DNA of 64,000 nucleotides, from positions 1 through 64,000 of the forward strand of contig JAQBNG010000219.1 in assembly GCA_028288675.1 (NCBI GenBank), read 5' to 3'. The DNA is from Flavisolibacter sp. Lineage in GTDB: Bacteria > Bacteroidota > Bacteroidia > Chitinophagales > Chitinophagaceae. This document shows, piece after piece, positions 1 to 7,962 of the stretch (the first letter of the stretch is position 1; each line of letters begins with the position of its first letter). The notes beneath the pieces were generated by a model. That model was not told where the DNA came from, did not search any database, and worked only from the letters and a program-made list of their open reading frames with translations. The position numbers and the translations under genes are program-made.

Positions 1-639
1 ACAGTTGTTGCCGAAGCCAAAGAAATTTCAAGCCAGGGCGTGCCAGTAAGCATCACTACACATACGGCAGAAGCTGAATCCTTTTCAAAGCAGACTGTAA
101 CAAACCAGGTTGCCCCGCCAATTGCAAAAACTCCCATTGAAGAAAGAATAAAGCCTCAACCCAAAGCTGTAATAGCAGTGGCTCCTAAAATTGATTCAGT
201 AAAGAAAGTTGCCGTTTCAAAAGAACCAGAAACTAATTTAACTGCAATAAAAGATAATTCAACAACTGTCTCCACGAAGTCAATTAAAGAGGAAGAGGGG
301 AACGCAGCCAATGAGGAAGTTAAAAAACCAAAGAGTTCAAACTCCTCCCTGGAAATCACAGCCAATGATTATAAAGTTGGAATGCTTGGTGGTGTTAGCG
401 GATTGCAGATTTCAATAAGGAATAAAGGTTCTCAAAATATAGACAATGCACTAGTAGAAGTTGAATTTTTAAGGCCAAACGGGACGGTGGTAAAAACAGA
501 AATTTTAAGCGTACAAAACGTTGCTGTCGGCACATCTAAAACAATAGCAGTGCCATCAAGCAGTCGTGGGGTAAAGGTGCGCTACCGTGTAGTTAGCACG
601 AATGCAAAAGAAGAAATTATTGCCACTGACAATATGTAG
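1..639 (+). CDS. Hypothetical protein with C-terminal beta-sandwich-like domain (5' end outside window)
   Basis: The frame is open from base 1 without a stop. A GTG at 40 is only the first possible start inside the window, so the gene probably begins upstream. Roughly the first 100 visible residues are a low-complexity, Lys/Glu/Thr/Pro-rich stretch that looks like a flexible linker. The last ~90 residues alternate hydrophobic and polar positions (ISIRNKGSQNIDNALVEVEF), as in Ig-like or FxLYD-type domains that hold conserved non-covalent contacts. No membrane segment or catalytic motif is visible in this part. I do not recognise the family. The stop is followed by about 240 bases of spacer in which I see no gene. 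Confidence 0.6.
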   Translation, partial: TVVAEAKEISSQGVPVSITTHTAEAESFSKQTVTNQVAPPIAKTPIEERIKPQPKAVIAVAPKIDSVKKVAVSKEPETNLTAIKDNSTTVSTKSIKEEEGNAANEEVKKPKSSNSSLEITANDYKVGMLGGVSGLQISIRNKGSQNIDNALVEVEFLRPNGTVVKTEILSVQNVAVGTSKTIAVPSSSRGVKVRYRVVSTNAKEEIIATDNM

Positions 640-880
640 GTGATTTGACCTAGTTCAAAGTTGATAAATCAAGGCTGTACTTTGCCTCATAGTGGTAACA
701 ATGCAAAAGGGCGCACTTCCATTATTCAGGATAAACTTGCAGCAAGCCCGTACAACATATTCTTTCTGCTGGTTAAGACAGTTCACTTGACTTATTCCTG
801 TTCAAATAGAAAATGAAATTGGCTTTCGTTTCTGGAAGGGCATCTTATTTTAAATTTTAAGCTATTTTGCTTTCCTATTT

Positions 881-2395
881 ATGAAACAGATTTTATTATT
901 CGGGGCCGGAAAATCATCAGCAGCGATTATTGACTATTTTTTAGTAAATGCCTTGGCAGAAGAATGGCGCCTTACGGTTGTGGATGCGCAGCTAGAAACG
1001 ATAAAAGAAAAGACAGGTAATTCCCCTTACTGCACCGCAATAGCTTTTGATATAACTGATGAAGCAAAGAGGTATCACACCATTTTAGCGTCTCATATCG
1101 TAATCTCGCTCATGCCCCCTGCCCTTCATTATTTAATTGCAAAAGATTGTTTGAAAGCAAAGAAAAATTTATTGACAGCATCATACGTTGATGATAAAAT
1201 AAAGGCGTTGGAGCCGGAAATTAAAGAAGCTGATTTGCTGTTTTTATGTGAGATGGGCTTAGACCCAGGCATTGATCACATGAGTGCCAAAAAGTTGATT
1301 GATACTATTCATGCCGAGGGTGGAAAAATCACTTCTTTCTTATCGCATTGCGGCGGATTGGTAGCACCGGAAAGCGATGACAATCCCTGGCACTATAAAA
1401 TTAGCTGGAACCCAAAGAATGTAGTGATGGCGGGCAAAGCCGGCGCCATATATAAACAAGCAGGCGAAATAAAAGAACTGGAATATGAAGAACTGTTTGC
1501 AGAAAAAAGATATGTAGCTATCCCAAATAGCGAACCGCTTTGCTGGTACCCTAACCGGGATTCACTCTCTTATATTACTGTGTACGGCTTAGCAGAAACA
1601 GCAACTTTTATACGCACAACTTTACGCCACCCGGACTTTGTTTATGGCTGGAAAAATCTTATTGATTTAAAACTTACCAGCGAAGAAAAATTATATCAAA
1701 CCAATGGTAAAACACTGATGCAGTTTTTTAAAGAACACATGGATTTGAACGGGTTTGGCGAATGGCTTCAACAAAAATTACACGAACAATTTGATTCAAC
1801 TAAAACCCTGTTAAGTGAACTGGTGAATCTTGTGAAGCTGGAAGAAGAAGCTTCGAAAAAAGGGATTGAGCCGGTGGAAGAATTTATGATGGTTGATGAT
1901 AAGGGTGATTTGCAAAAAATAGATATTGATTACCTTAAAATAAGTGCAGCAGCTACGCTTGCCGATAAAATGCACGATGCCAACCTTACCCTTAAGCAAC
2001 TATTTTTTTTAGGCATGGATGATGAGGAAACAGTAATTAATAAAGGGCTGTGCAGTGCTGCAGATGTACTGCAAACAGCACTGGAAAACAAACTGATGCT
2101 GCAATTGAACGATAAAGACAGGGTAGTGATGCTACACGAAATAGAATATACTAAAGAGAAGAAAAACTACAAAGCCACCAGTACTTTTATTTTGGATGGA
2201 GAAGACGCTAAATATACAGCTATGGCTAAAACAGTAGGATTGCCGTTAGCCGTTGCTGCCAAAGCCATTTTGAAAGGAACGCTTTCGATTAAAGGCTTGC
2301 ATATTCCAATTATGAATGAAATCTATGAACCTGTACTCAAAGAGCTTTCATCTCACGGCATCACCTTTCAAGAAGAAACAACTGAAATAAAATGA
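881..2395 (+). CDS. Saccharopine dehydrogenase-like oxidoreductase
   Basis: A 504-residue protein that opens directly with a Rossmann fold: strand ILLFGAG followed by KSSAA (residues 4-15) is the dinucleotide-binding loop. The middle contains the family signature around LFLCEMGLDPGIDHM and SFLSHCGGL, as in the saccharopine reductase (LYS9-like) C-terminal domain. Members interconvert saccharopine with glutamate and aminoadipate semialdehyde in lysine metabolism. The true substrate here is not shown by sequence, since many bacterial homologues act on other amino-acid imines. The protein is cytosolic, with no signal peptide. Its stop overlaps the start of the next reading frame as ATGA, so the damaged cupin gene downstream was probably once co-translated with it. 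Confidence 0.85.
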   Translation: MKQILLFGAGKSSAAIIDYFLVNALAEEWRLTVVDAQLETIKEKTGNSPYCTAIAFDITDEAKRYHTILASHIVISLMPPALHYLIAKDCLKAKKNLLTASYVDDKIKALEPEIKEADLLFLCEMGLDPGIDHMSAKKLIDTIHAEGGKITSFLSHCGGLVAPESDDNPWHYKISWNPKNVVMAGKAGAIYKQAGEIKELEYEELFAEKRYVAIPNSEPLCWYPNRDSLSYITVYGLAETATFIRTTLRHPDFVYGWKNLIDLKLTSEEKLYQTNGKTLMQFFKEHMDLNGFGEWLQQKLHEQFDSTKTLLSELVNLVKLEEEASKKGIEPVEEFMMVDDKGDLQKIDIDYLKISAAATLADKMHDANLTLKQLFFLGMDDEETVINKGLCSAADVLQTALENKLMLQLNDKDRVVMLHEIEYTKEKKNYKATSTFILDGEDAKYTAMAKTVGLPLAVAAKAILKGTLSIKGLHIPIMNEIYEPVLKELSSHGITFQEETTEIK

Positions 2396-2695
2396 GCTTT
2401 CATCTAACTATTGAAAAAGCCAAAGAAGCTTTGTCACAGGCATCAGATCCATTTGTATTATTGATGAAGGACAAGACTATGCGGGTTGAATATTTTCCTC
2501 CAAAAGGAATAGATACACAGACACCACATTTGCAGGATGAGGTCTAACTAATTGCCTCTGGCAATTCGGAGTTTGTACGTGACGCCGAAACTATATGCTG
2601 CAATACCGGCGATGTATTATTTTGTGCCGGCAGGTATGACACATTGCTTTCAAAACTTTAGTATTGATTTTGCTACATGGGTTATCTTCTACTAA
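2392..2695 (+). pseudogene. Cupin-domain protein, broken by one nonsense codon and one +1 frameshift
   Basis: The ATG at 2392 overlaps the upstream stop (ATGA). Translation gives 51 codons ending in TAA at 2545-2547, where cupins normally have Tyr in the DEVY motif. The same frame continues as LIASGNSEFVRDAETI and NTGDVLF. The frame then shifts by one base in a TTTT run at 2620-2623 and continues as VPAGMTHCFQNFSIDFATW to a stop at 2693-2695. The recovered pieces make one collinear cupin: metal-binding HLQDE on strand one, GDVLFVPAGMTH on strand two. Two independent lesions favour a decayed gene over a single sequencing error. Its 3' end overlaps the convergent sirtuin gene by 4 bases. Confidence 0.8.
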
Positions 2696-3387
2696 TCCAT
2701 CAGCTTTTTTAACAGTGGCACTACTTCTTCCATTCCCTCTGTTGCGGGCTTTTCTATTACCGTTAAATTGCTAATACCGCTTGTGTAAGGGATCTTTTTA
2801 TCTATAATAAATTTTGGCAGGTACGGAGGAGCATAATTTACCAGTCCTGCTGCGGGATAAACCACTAATGATGTTCCCACGATCATAAAAATATCAGCAT
2901 TCAAAACCCGCTTTGCCGCTTCCTCCATCAGGGGCACCGGCTCTTCAAACCAAACAATATGCGGCCGAAGCTGTGCGCCATCTTCCGCCTTGTCGCCCAT
3001 TTTTATGTCGTTGTGTACAGCGTAAATCAACATTTCATTTTTTTCGCTGCGCATTTTAAATATTTCACCATGCAAATGCAGTATATTTTTTGAGCCTCCC
3101 CTTTCATGCAGGTCATCAATATTTTGTGTAATGATTTGTACATCAAAATCATCCTGCAACTGAGCTAGAATATAGTGCGCCTTATTCGGTTGCGCTTCTG
3201 CCACATTCTTTCGCCGGGCATTATAAAACTCTTGCACCAGCGCAGGGTTTCGCCGCCAGGCGGTTGCAGTGGCCACATCTTCCACATTATAACCTTCCCA
3301 TAATCCATCGCTGTCCCTGAATGTCTTTAGGCCGCTTTCTGCACTAATGCCTGCGCCGGTAAGCACTACTAATTTTTTTTTGTTCAT
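2692..3387 (-). CDS. cobB: Sir2-family NAD-dependent protein deacylase
   Basis: A 231-residue sirtuin, close to the usual bacterial length. Visible motifs are GAGISAESG (residues 11-19, NAD binding), FRD, TQNIDDLHERGGS (the Asn-Ile-Asp catalytic core) and LHGEIF with the catalytic His. YNARR carries the Tyr and Arg that mark class III (SIRT5/CobB-like) enzymes removing acidic acyl groups such as succinyl. The four-Cys zinc ribbon is absent, as in some bacterial class III sirtuins. It is cytosolic. It removes lysine acyl groups at the cost of NAD, producing nicotinamide and O-acyl-ADP-ribose. It is transcribed alone and converges on the broken cupin gene. Confidence 0.9.
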   Translation of the reverse strand: MNKKKLVVLTGAGISAESGLKTFRDSDGLWEGYNVEDVATATAWRRNPALVQEFYNARRKNVAEAQPNKAHYILAQLQDDFDVQIITQNIDDLHERGGSKNILHLHGEIFKMRSEKNEMLIYAVHNDIKMGDKAEDGAQLRPHIVWFEEPVPLMEEAAKRVLNADIFMIVGTSLVVYPAAGLVNYAPPYLPKFIIDKKIPYTSGISNLTVIEKPATEGMEEVVPLLKKLMD

Positions 3388-3594
3388 AAGCTAATTTATA
3401 AAATGACGGGCATTCTTCTTCATCATTAAACTAAAAAGCAATATTAGGAGTAGGCGCTTTAATTCACTTGATGATCAGGAATATAGGATGAATATTTGTT
3501 TGAACATATTTTATTGAAGGCATTATCAGAAGCAACTGTAAAGACCGGTTCAGTTTGGACTTTTTTTTGTTAGTCTGTTTATAAATGTAATAGC

Positions 3595-3834
3595 ATGCAA
3601 GATCAAACCTTTCAATTAGTACTGGCAGGCGTTCCGTATTTTATAAAAGCCGAGCCTTTTTCGTTCAATGATGAACCTCGTTTCAAAGTGAGCTACAATG
3701 GTGGCGATGAACACATCTTTGCCTGGGATGCAAGTATTAGCCGGTTATCGGCTATTGACGACGATGCCATTTCAATACCTGATGATCTGGAAGCAGCCAT
3801 TTCGTCAAGACTATTAATGTCCACAAAAGTATAA
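3595..3834 (+). CDS. Small conserved-looking hypothetical protein
   Basis: A 79-residue acidic protein with no signal peptide or membrane segment. It alternates strands (FQLVLAGVPYFIKAEP, FKVSYNGGDEHIFAWD) and ends with a short helix (DDLEAAISSRLL). I do not recognise the family. It is plausibly real because it is followed within 10 bases by a strong 16-bp hairpin terminator and is not antisense to anything. It stands alone between a divergent sirtuin and a convergent lipoprotein gene. Confidence 0.6.
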   Translation: MQDQTFQLVLAGVPYFIKAEPFSFNDEPRFKVSYNGGDEHIFAWDASISRLSAIDDDAISIPDDLEAAISSRLLMSTKV

Positions 3835-3843
3835 GGTGAGATT

Positions 3844-3884
3844 AAAACAAAAAAGCAGGGAGTTATCGCCTGCTTTTTTGTTTT
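3844..3884. terminator. Bidirectional rho-independent terminator
   Basis: A perfect 16-bp stem (3844-3859 pairing with 3869-3884) closes a 9-base loop. The outer stem is A/T-rich, so each strand ends in a U tract after a GCAGG/CCTGC core. It lies between the convergent genes at 3595-3834 and 3889-4296 and can serve both. Confidence 0.9.
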
Positions 3885-3888
3885 ACCG

Positions 3889-4296
3889 CTATCTTCTTTT
3901 TATAAAAAACACAGCGCTATCATTAATCCGGATTGAACTGAGAGAATCATTTAACCGTGCATATAATAACGCTTGCTCATTTGCATTTTCTTTTGTAAAA
4001 ATGTGCTTTGTCGCCGCATCAAACTTGTAGGAAATTATATCAGTATCATTTTTTGAACGGGTGAAAATTGAATCTTTGGTAAATTCAAAATTAACGCCTG
4101 CGGGGTCTTCGTTCATAGCAATTAAAGTAAGAATAAAAGCAAGGCTGGTATCTGTTCCCAGTGCGATTGAATCTAACTGCCATTTACCAATCATCGGATT
4201 CGAAATCAACGATGTTTCATCTTTAAACCGGTTGCACGAAGCAAAAAAAGCGATAAATATTGTTAGCAAAAAAAGATTAGAAATATTTCGTTCCAA
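3889..4296 (-). CDS. Lipoprotein with lipocalin-like domain
   Basis: 135 residues. The N-terminus is a type II signal peptide: hydrophobic run LFLLTIFIAFFAS then Cys21 in the lipobox FFASC. The mature part contains MIGKWQLDSIAL, which resembles the first strand of lipocalin-like domains in Bacteroidota lipoproteins (G-x-W). It is probably an outer- or inner-membrane-anchored periplasmic protein. No catalytic residues are evident and the ligand is unknown. It shares the bidirectional terminator with the small gene opposite. Confidence 0.7.
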   Translation of the reverse strand: MERNISNLFLLTIFIAFFASCNRFKDETSLISNPMIGKWQLDSIALGTDTSLAFILTLIAMNEDPAGVNFEFTKDSIFTRSKNDTDIISYKFDAATKHIFTKENANEQALLYARLNDSLSSIRINDSAVFFIKRR

Positions 4297-4388
4297 GCTG
4301 CAGGTATTAAAAATCTAAAAAGCATCTGTCAATTCTTAATACCCAAATTAAAAAATAGTGACCCTTTATTTGAACGTAAGAATAGTAA

Positions 4389-4799
4389 TTATTTCTCTCC
4401 TGCCATCTCCATCACAACTTTCCACTCTTCTTCTATTACCGATTGCACAGACAGCCGGCCAAGCCTGATTAATTCCATGATTTCTAAACGCTTCTCCTCC
4501 TTTATTACCTTAAGAGATACAGGCTTTTTTAATTTTCTCACTGGGGCTAAATCCACCACTACCCATGCTTCCTCATCAGTAGTTGGATCCTGGTAAGCCT
4601 CCTTCACTACTTTAGCAATTCCAACAATTTCCAACCCTTCATTGCTATGGTAAAAAAATACTTCATCCCCCTTCTTCATGGCTCGCAAATTATTACGGGC
4701 TGCATAGTTGCGAACGCCTTCCCAAAATGTCCGACCGTCTTTTACAAACTGATCCCAACTGTATTTAAACGGTTCTGATTTTACCAGCCAGTAAGCCAT
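4389..4799 (-). CDS. EVE domain protein (THYN1-like)
   Basis: A 136-residue single-domain protein starting MAYWLVKSEP. It contains the hallmark WEGVRNYAARNNLRAMKKGD and FFYHSNEGLEIVGIAKVV, which form the EVE/PUA-like pocket. EVE domains bind modified bases in DNA or RNA. The human homologue THYN1 and bacterial stand-alone forms share this core. The sequence does not show which modification is recognised. It is cytosolic and monocistronic, with no restriction enzyme or methylase nearby. Confidence 0.9.
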   Translation of the reverse strand: MAYWLVKSEPFKYSWDQFVKDGRTFWEGVRNYAARNNLRAMKKGDEVFFYHSNEGLEIVGIAKVVKEAYQDPTTDEEAWVVVDLAPVRKLKKPVSLKVIKEEKRLEIMELIRLGRLSVQSVIEEEWKVVMEMAGEK

Positions 4800-4968
4800 A
4801 ATGATTTATAGTTTGATGATTAGAAATTAATAGGTTGAAACACTTCGACAAAAAAGATTTTGAAGTTGCAAGAATAAATTTTTTTACTCTTTTAAATCCA
4901 ACTGTTTTCATCTGCCGTAATTATCTCCATCAAATAAAAAATGATTCCTTAACACAAAACCACTTAAA

Positions 4969-5541
4969 ATGAAAAAGATTTCTTTCGCCGCTATTGCCTT
5001 CACACTATGTGCTTTTACGGCATCTGCACAAACAAGTATGAAAATGAAAAATGAAACAACTGTGATGGTCGGGGGTGCAGCAATGTATCCTTCTAAAAAC
5101 ATTGTAGAAAACGCTGTTAACTCAAAAGATCATACAACTCTTGTAGCTGCCGTTACAGCTGCTGGCCTGGTAGAAACCTTAAAAAGCACAGGGCCATTTA
5201 CTGTATTTGCTCCTACAAATGCCGCCTTTGAAAAATTACCTGCGGGCACGGTTGATAATCTTGTAAAACCTGAGAATAAAACTACTTTGACTTCTATACT
5301 TACCTATCATGTGGTAGCAGGGAAAATGAACGCAAAAGATATTGCGAAAGCGATTAAAAAAGGCAATGGCAAAGCCGAATTAACTACAGTGCAAGGTGGT
5401 AAATTATGGGCTATGATGCAGGGAAACAACATAGTAATTAAAGATGAAAAAGGCGGTATGGCAAAAGTTACCATCCCCGATGTGAATCAGAGCAATGGCG
5501 TGATTCATGTGATAGATACAGTAGTAATGCCGGGTAAGTAA
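4969..5541 (+). CDS. Secreted fasciclin (FAS1) domain protein
   Basis: 190 residues. A signal peptide of about 21 residues ends at ASAQ. One FAS1 domain follows (~residues 45-188), with both signature blocks: FTVFAPTNAAFEKLPAGTV (H1 motif) and NGVIHVIDTVVMPG (H2 motif), plus the YHVVAGK strand between them. FAS1 domains mediate adhesion or protein contacts at the cell surface or in the periplasm and have no known catalysis. It is the shorter of two FAS1 genes in this window and is followed by a hairpin terminator. Confidence 0.9.
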   Translation: MKKISFAAIAFTLCAFTASAQTSMKMKNETTVMVGGAAMYPSKNIVENAVNSKDHTTLVAAVTAAGLVETLKSTGPFTVFAPTNAAFEKLPAGTVDNLVKPENKTTLTSILTYHVVAGKMNAKDIAKAIKKGNGKAELTTVQGGKLWAMMQGNNIVIKDEKGGMAKVTIPDVNQSNGVIHVIDTVVMPGK

Positions 5542-5592
5542 AGTAAAAAACACTACCTGATCTTAGCTTCAATTATTTGTTTAGCTTTTGCG

Positions 5593-5614
5593 GCCAACCT
5601 ATTTAAAGGTTGGC
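5593..5614 (+). terminator. Hairpin terminator after FAS1 gene
   Basis: A perfect 8-bp stem (5593-5600 with 5607-5614) and 6-base loop, followed by TGTTTTAT. It lies 52 bases after the FAS1 stop and before the cytochrome b gene. Confidence 0.7.
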
Positions 5615-5675
5615 TGTTTTATTGGTATAAAAGGTTTGTATTTTTAAACCTCTTTGCCTTTTAATAGATATCTGA

Positions 5676-6380
5676 ATGAAAAAAATTGTAATAAAGCACT
5701 CTCTCGCTATTCGTTGGTTTCATTGGATAAATTTTCCGGTATTAGCAGTAATGATCTGGAGCGGTTTACTTATCTATTGGGCCAATGATGTATATGCCAT
5801 TAAATCAGGAGGTAAAGATTTCATTAAGTTTTTCCCGCAATCATTTTATGAGGCGTTGAACCTTCCGTTTCGCTTAGCGGAAGGAATGGCTTACCATTTC
5901 TTTTTTATGTGGTTGTTTTTTATCAATGGCCTGCTGTATGTTTTATATGCTGCTTTCTCGGGCGAATGGAAATATCTTTTACCACAAAAAAGCTCCTGGA
6001 AAGAAGCCTGGCTAGTAGTGCTGCATGACCTGCGCATACGTAAAACAAAGCCGCCTCAAATAAAATATAATGCAGCACAACGAATTTCTTACACTGTGAT
6101 CATTGCTATGGGGCTGGGTTCTGTTATAACCGGGCTTGCCATTTACAAACCAATAACGTTTTCTTTTTTCACCACAATTTGCGGCGGCTATGAAGCAGCC
6201 CGGTTAGAGCATTTTATTTTAACCATTGGCTACTGCCTTTTTTTTCTCGTGCATGTTGTGCAAGTGATTTTTGCCGGCTGGAAAAATTTTCAAAGTATGA
6301 TTACCGGGTTTGATGTTTTAAAAAATTCAGCTGATGATAAAGAGATTCCTTCTACAATCAAAAAGCCTGTCAACTTATGA
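5676..6380 (+). CDS. Membrane cytochrome b561-type subunit (partner of molybdopterin oxidoreductase)
   Basis: 234 residues with about four to five membrane helices. Candidate haem-ligand His residues lie in the first helix (HSLAIRWFHWINF), in the helix MAYHFFFMWLFF and in the late helix pair (EHFILTIGYCLFFLVHVVQ). This is the layout of b-type cytochromes in thiosulfate reductase or Ni/Fe-hydrogenase families. It would pass quinol electrons across the inner membrane to a periplasmic redox partner. The next gene, a molybdopterin enzyme, overlaps it by 4 bases (ATGA), so the two probably form one complex. Confidence 0.85.
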   Translation: MKKIVIKHSLAIRWFHWINFPVLAVMIWSGLLIYWANDVYAIKSGGKDFIKFFPQSFYEALNLPFRLAEGMAYHFFFMWLFFINGLLYVLYAAFSGEWKYLLPQKSSWKEAWLVVLHDLRIRKTKPPQIKYNAAQRISYTVIIAMGLGSVITGLAIYKPITFSFFTTICGGYEAARLEHFILTIGYCLFFLVHVVQVIFAGWKNFQSMITGFDVLKNSADDKEIPSTIKKPVNL

Positions 6381-7132
6381 CTATGAAAGAAAAAGTTTTA
6401 ACCGAAAAACAAATTCTTACTAAAAGCCTTTTTGCTTTTGCTGTTTTTATCATTGGCATTTGCGCTGCTTATTTTATATGGAAAGGCTTGCGCAGCCAGG
6501 AAAAAGAGGCAGGTACAACTAAAATTTTACGTAAAAGTTATTTGGCCAACGAAGCTATTTTCAGCGGCTTGTTCAACGAAAAAGGCCTGGTGAAAACCTA
6601 TCCTGTTGCCGAAGCTGTAAAAGCTGTGAGAGTCAACGGTAACCTTGGTTTAACCGATGCATCTTTTGACCCTGTGGCCTGGAAGATGAAAGTGGTGAAA
6701 GCAGGCGGCGATACCCTTTTTATAAGTATAGACGATATAAAAAAATTACCCAAAACAGAAATAGTTTTTGATTTTAAATGTATTGAAGGCTGGAGCCAGA
6801 GAACATGGTGGGGCGGTGTAACCTTTGCCGATTTTGTAAAGCAAAATCGGTTGGAAAATGAAGTGCAAAAAACTTATGCAAGCTTGTCAACGCCCGATAA
6901 AAAATACTATGTGGGTATTGATATGCCGAGCATGATTCAGCCGCAGACCCTTTTATGTTACGAAATGAATGGCAAGCCCCTTCCGATGAACCAGGGCTAT
7001 CCTTTGCGTTTAATAATTCCTGTGAAATATGGGATCAAACATTTGAAACGAATCGGCACGTTGTATTTCAGTGATACCCGTCCGCCGGATTATTGGGCCG
7101 AAAGAGGTTATGATTATTATTCTGGACATTAA
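6377..7132 (+). CDS. Membrane-anchored sulfite-oxidase-family molybdopterin oxidoreductase
   Basis: 251 residues. One N-terminal membrane helix (~17-36, SLFAFAVFIIGICAAYFIW) is followed by an oxidoreductase molybdopterin-binding domain. FDFKCIEGWSQ places Cys135 as the molybdenum ligand, and LLCYEMNGKPLPMNQGYPLR and VPVKYG-like IIPVKYGIKHLKRI are the cofactor-binding strands seen in MsrP/YedY and sulfite oxidases. The active site should face the periplasm, fed by the overlapping cytochrome b gene upstream. The substrate is unknown; methionine sulfoxide or another S/N-oxide would fit the family. No twin-arginine motif precedes the helix, which is unusual for a periplasmic molybdoenzyme. Confidence 0.85.
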   Translation: MTMKEKVLTEKQILTKSLFAFAVFIIGICAAYFIWKGLRSQEKEAGTTKILRKSYLANEAIFSGLFNEKGLVKTYPVAEAVKAVRVNGNLGLTDASFDPVAWKMKVVKAGGDTLFISIDDIKKLPKTEIVFDFKCIEGWSQRTWWGGVTFADFVKQNRLENEVQKTYASLSTPDKKYYVGIDMPSMIQPQTLLCYEMNGKPLPMNQGYPLRLIIPVKYGIKHLKRIGTLYFSDTRPPDYWAERGYDYYSGH

Positions 7133-7962
7133 TGCAAAGCGCTTCGCATAGCCTTTACTTCTTCCACATCAATGGCGGCATTTGAATAACTTTCTTCACT
7201 CTTTTCAAAAGCGGGGTGAATAAATTCCATCCCGCTTCTTTGCTTGCTCCGCAACGAGGAATGAAATTCTACTGCGCCTGTTCTTTGAGCTATTTCTTTA
7301 ATATTCTCTTTGCGAACGCCACTCCCCGGCATGATGACAATTCTCGCATTAGCAGCCTTTATTAAATTAGCAATTAAATCTATCCCTTGTGGCGCTGCAG
7401 GTTGCTGACCGGAAGTTAATATCCGGGTGCAACCTATTTGAATTAATTGTTCCATTGCCTCAAAAGGTTCGGCACACCTGTCAAATGCCCGATGGAAAGT
7501 GACATCCATCGGGTAAGCCTCCGCAATAAGCTTTGCTGTTTTTCTTACAGGTAACGTTCCGTCTCTTTTTAGCATTCCGATCACTACTCCATCGCACCCT
7601 AAATCTTTGCATAAACGAACATCCTGAAGTATGATTTCATATTCTTCATCGGTATATAAAAAATCGCCGCCCCGCGGCCGAACAATGGGAAACAATTCTA
7701 TTGCAAAAACTTCCCTGCATTTTTTAATAGTGCCGTAAGAGGGTGTTGTTCCGCCTTCGGTTAAGGCAGCACATAGTTCAATTCTATCAGCCCCACCTTG
7801 TACGGCTGATTGTGTAGTGATAAAATCGGCAGTGGCTATTTCAATAATATAGTTGACCGGTTGAGTAGTTGACAAGTTGATTAGTTGATAGGTTAATGGG
7901 TGAGAACTGAGATATAAGATGTGAGACTGTAACGTTTGCTTTGTAATGAGATCGTGTCTCAC
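7129..7962 (-). CDS. cutC: CutC family protein
   Basis: The TIM-barrel body is clear: IEIATADFITTQSAVQGGAD, RIELCAALTEGGTTPSYG, VRPRGGDFLY, VTFHRAFD and ILTSGQ are CutC signatures. The family was linked to copper homeostasis in E. coli, but its biochemical role remains unsettled. The start is ambiguous. A GTG at 7962 overlaps the upstream stop (GTGA), but the first ~38 residues translate a repeat-like spacer tract and have no counterpart in normal CutC, which begins almost at IIEIATADF. A TTG at 7875 would give 248 residues, nearer the family length. The 3' end overlaps the convergent molybdoenzyme gene by 4 bases. Confidence 0.85.
   Translation of the reverse strand: MRHDLITKQTLQSHILYLSSHPLTYQLINLSTTQPVNYIIEIATADFITTQSAVQGGADRIELCAALTEGGTTPSYGTIKKCREVFAIELFPIVRPRGGDFLYTDEEYEIILQDVRLCKDLGCDGVVIGMLKRDGTLPVRKTAKLIAEAYPMDVTFHRAFDRCAEPFEAMEQLIQIGCTRILTSGQQPAAPQGIDLIANLIKAANARIVIMPGSGVRKENIKEIAQRTGAVEFHSSLRSKQRSGMEFIHPAFEKSEESYSNAAIDVEEVKAMRSALH
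7852..7900. repeat. GTTGAtTAGTTGA-type degenerate tandem tract
   Basis: A run of imperfect 7-10 base units around GTTGA/TTAG (GTTGACCGGTTGAGTAGTT and onward). Similar tracts occur at 27821-27890, 36981-37014 and 42428-42480. Here the tract sits inside the annotated 5' end of cutC, which suggests that part of that frame is spacer. Confidence 0.55.
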
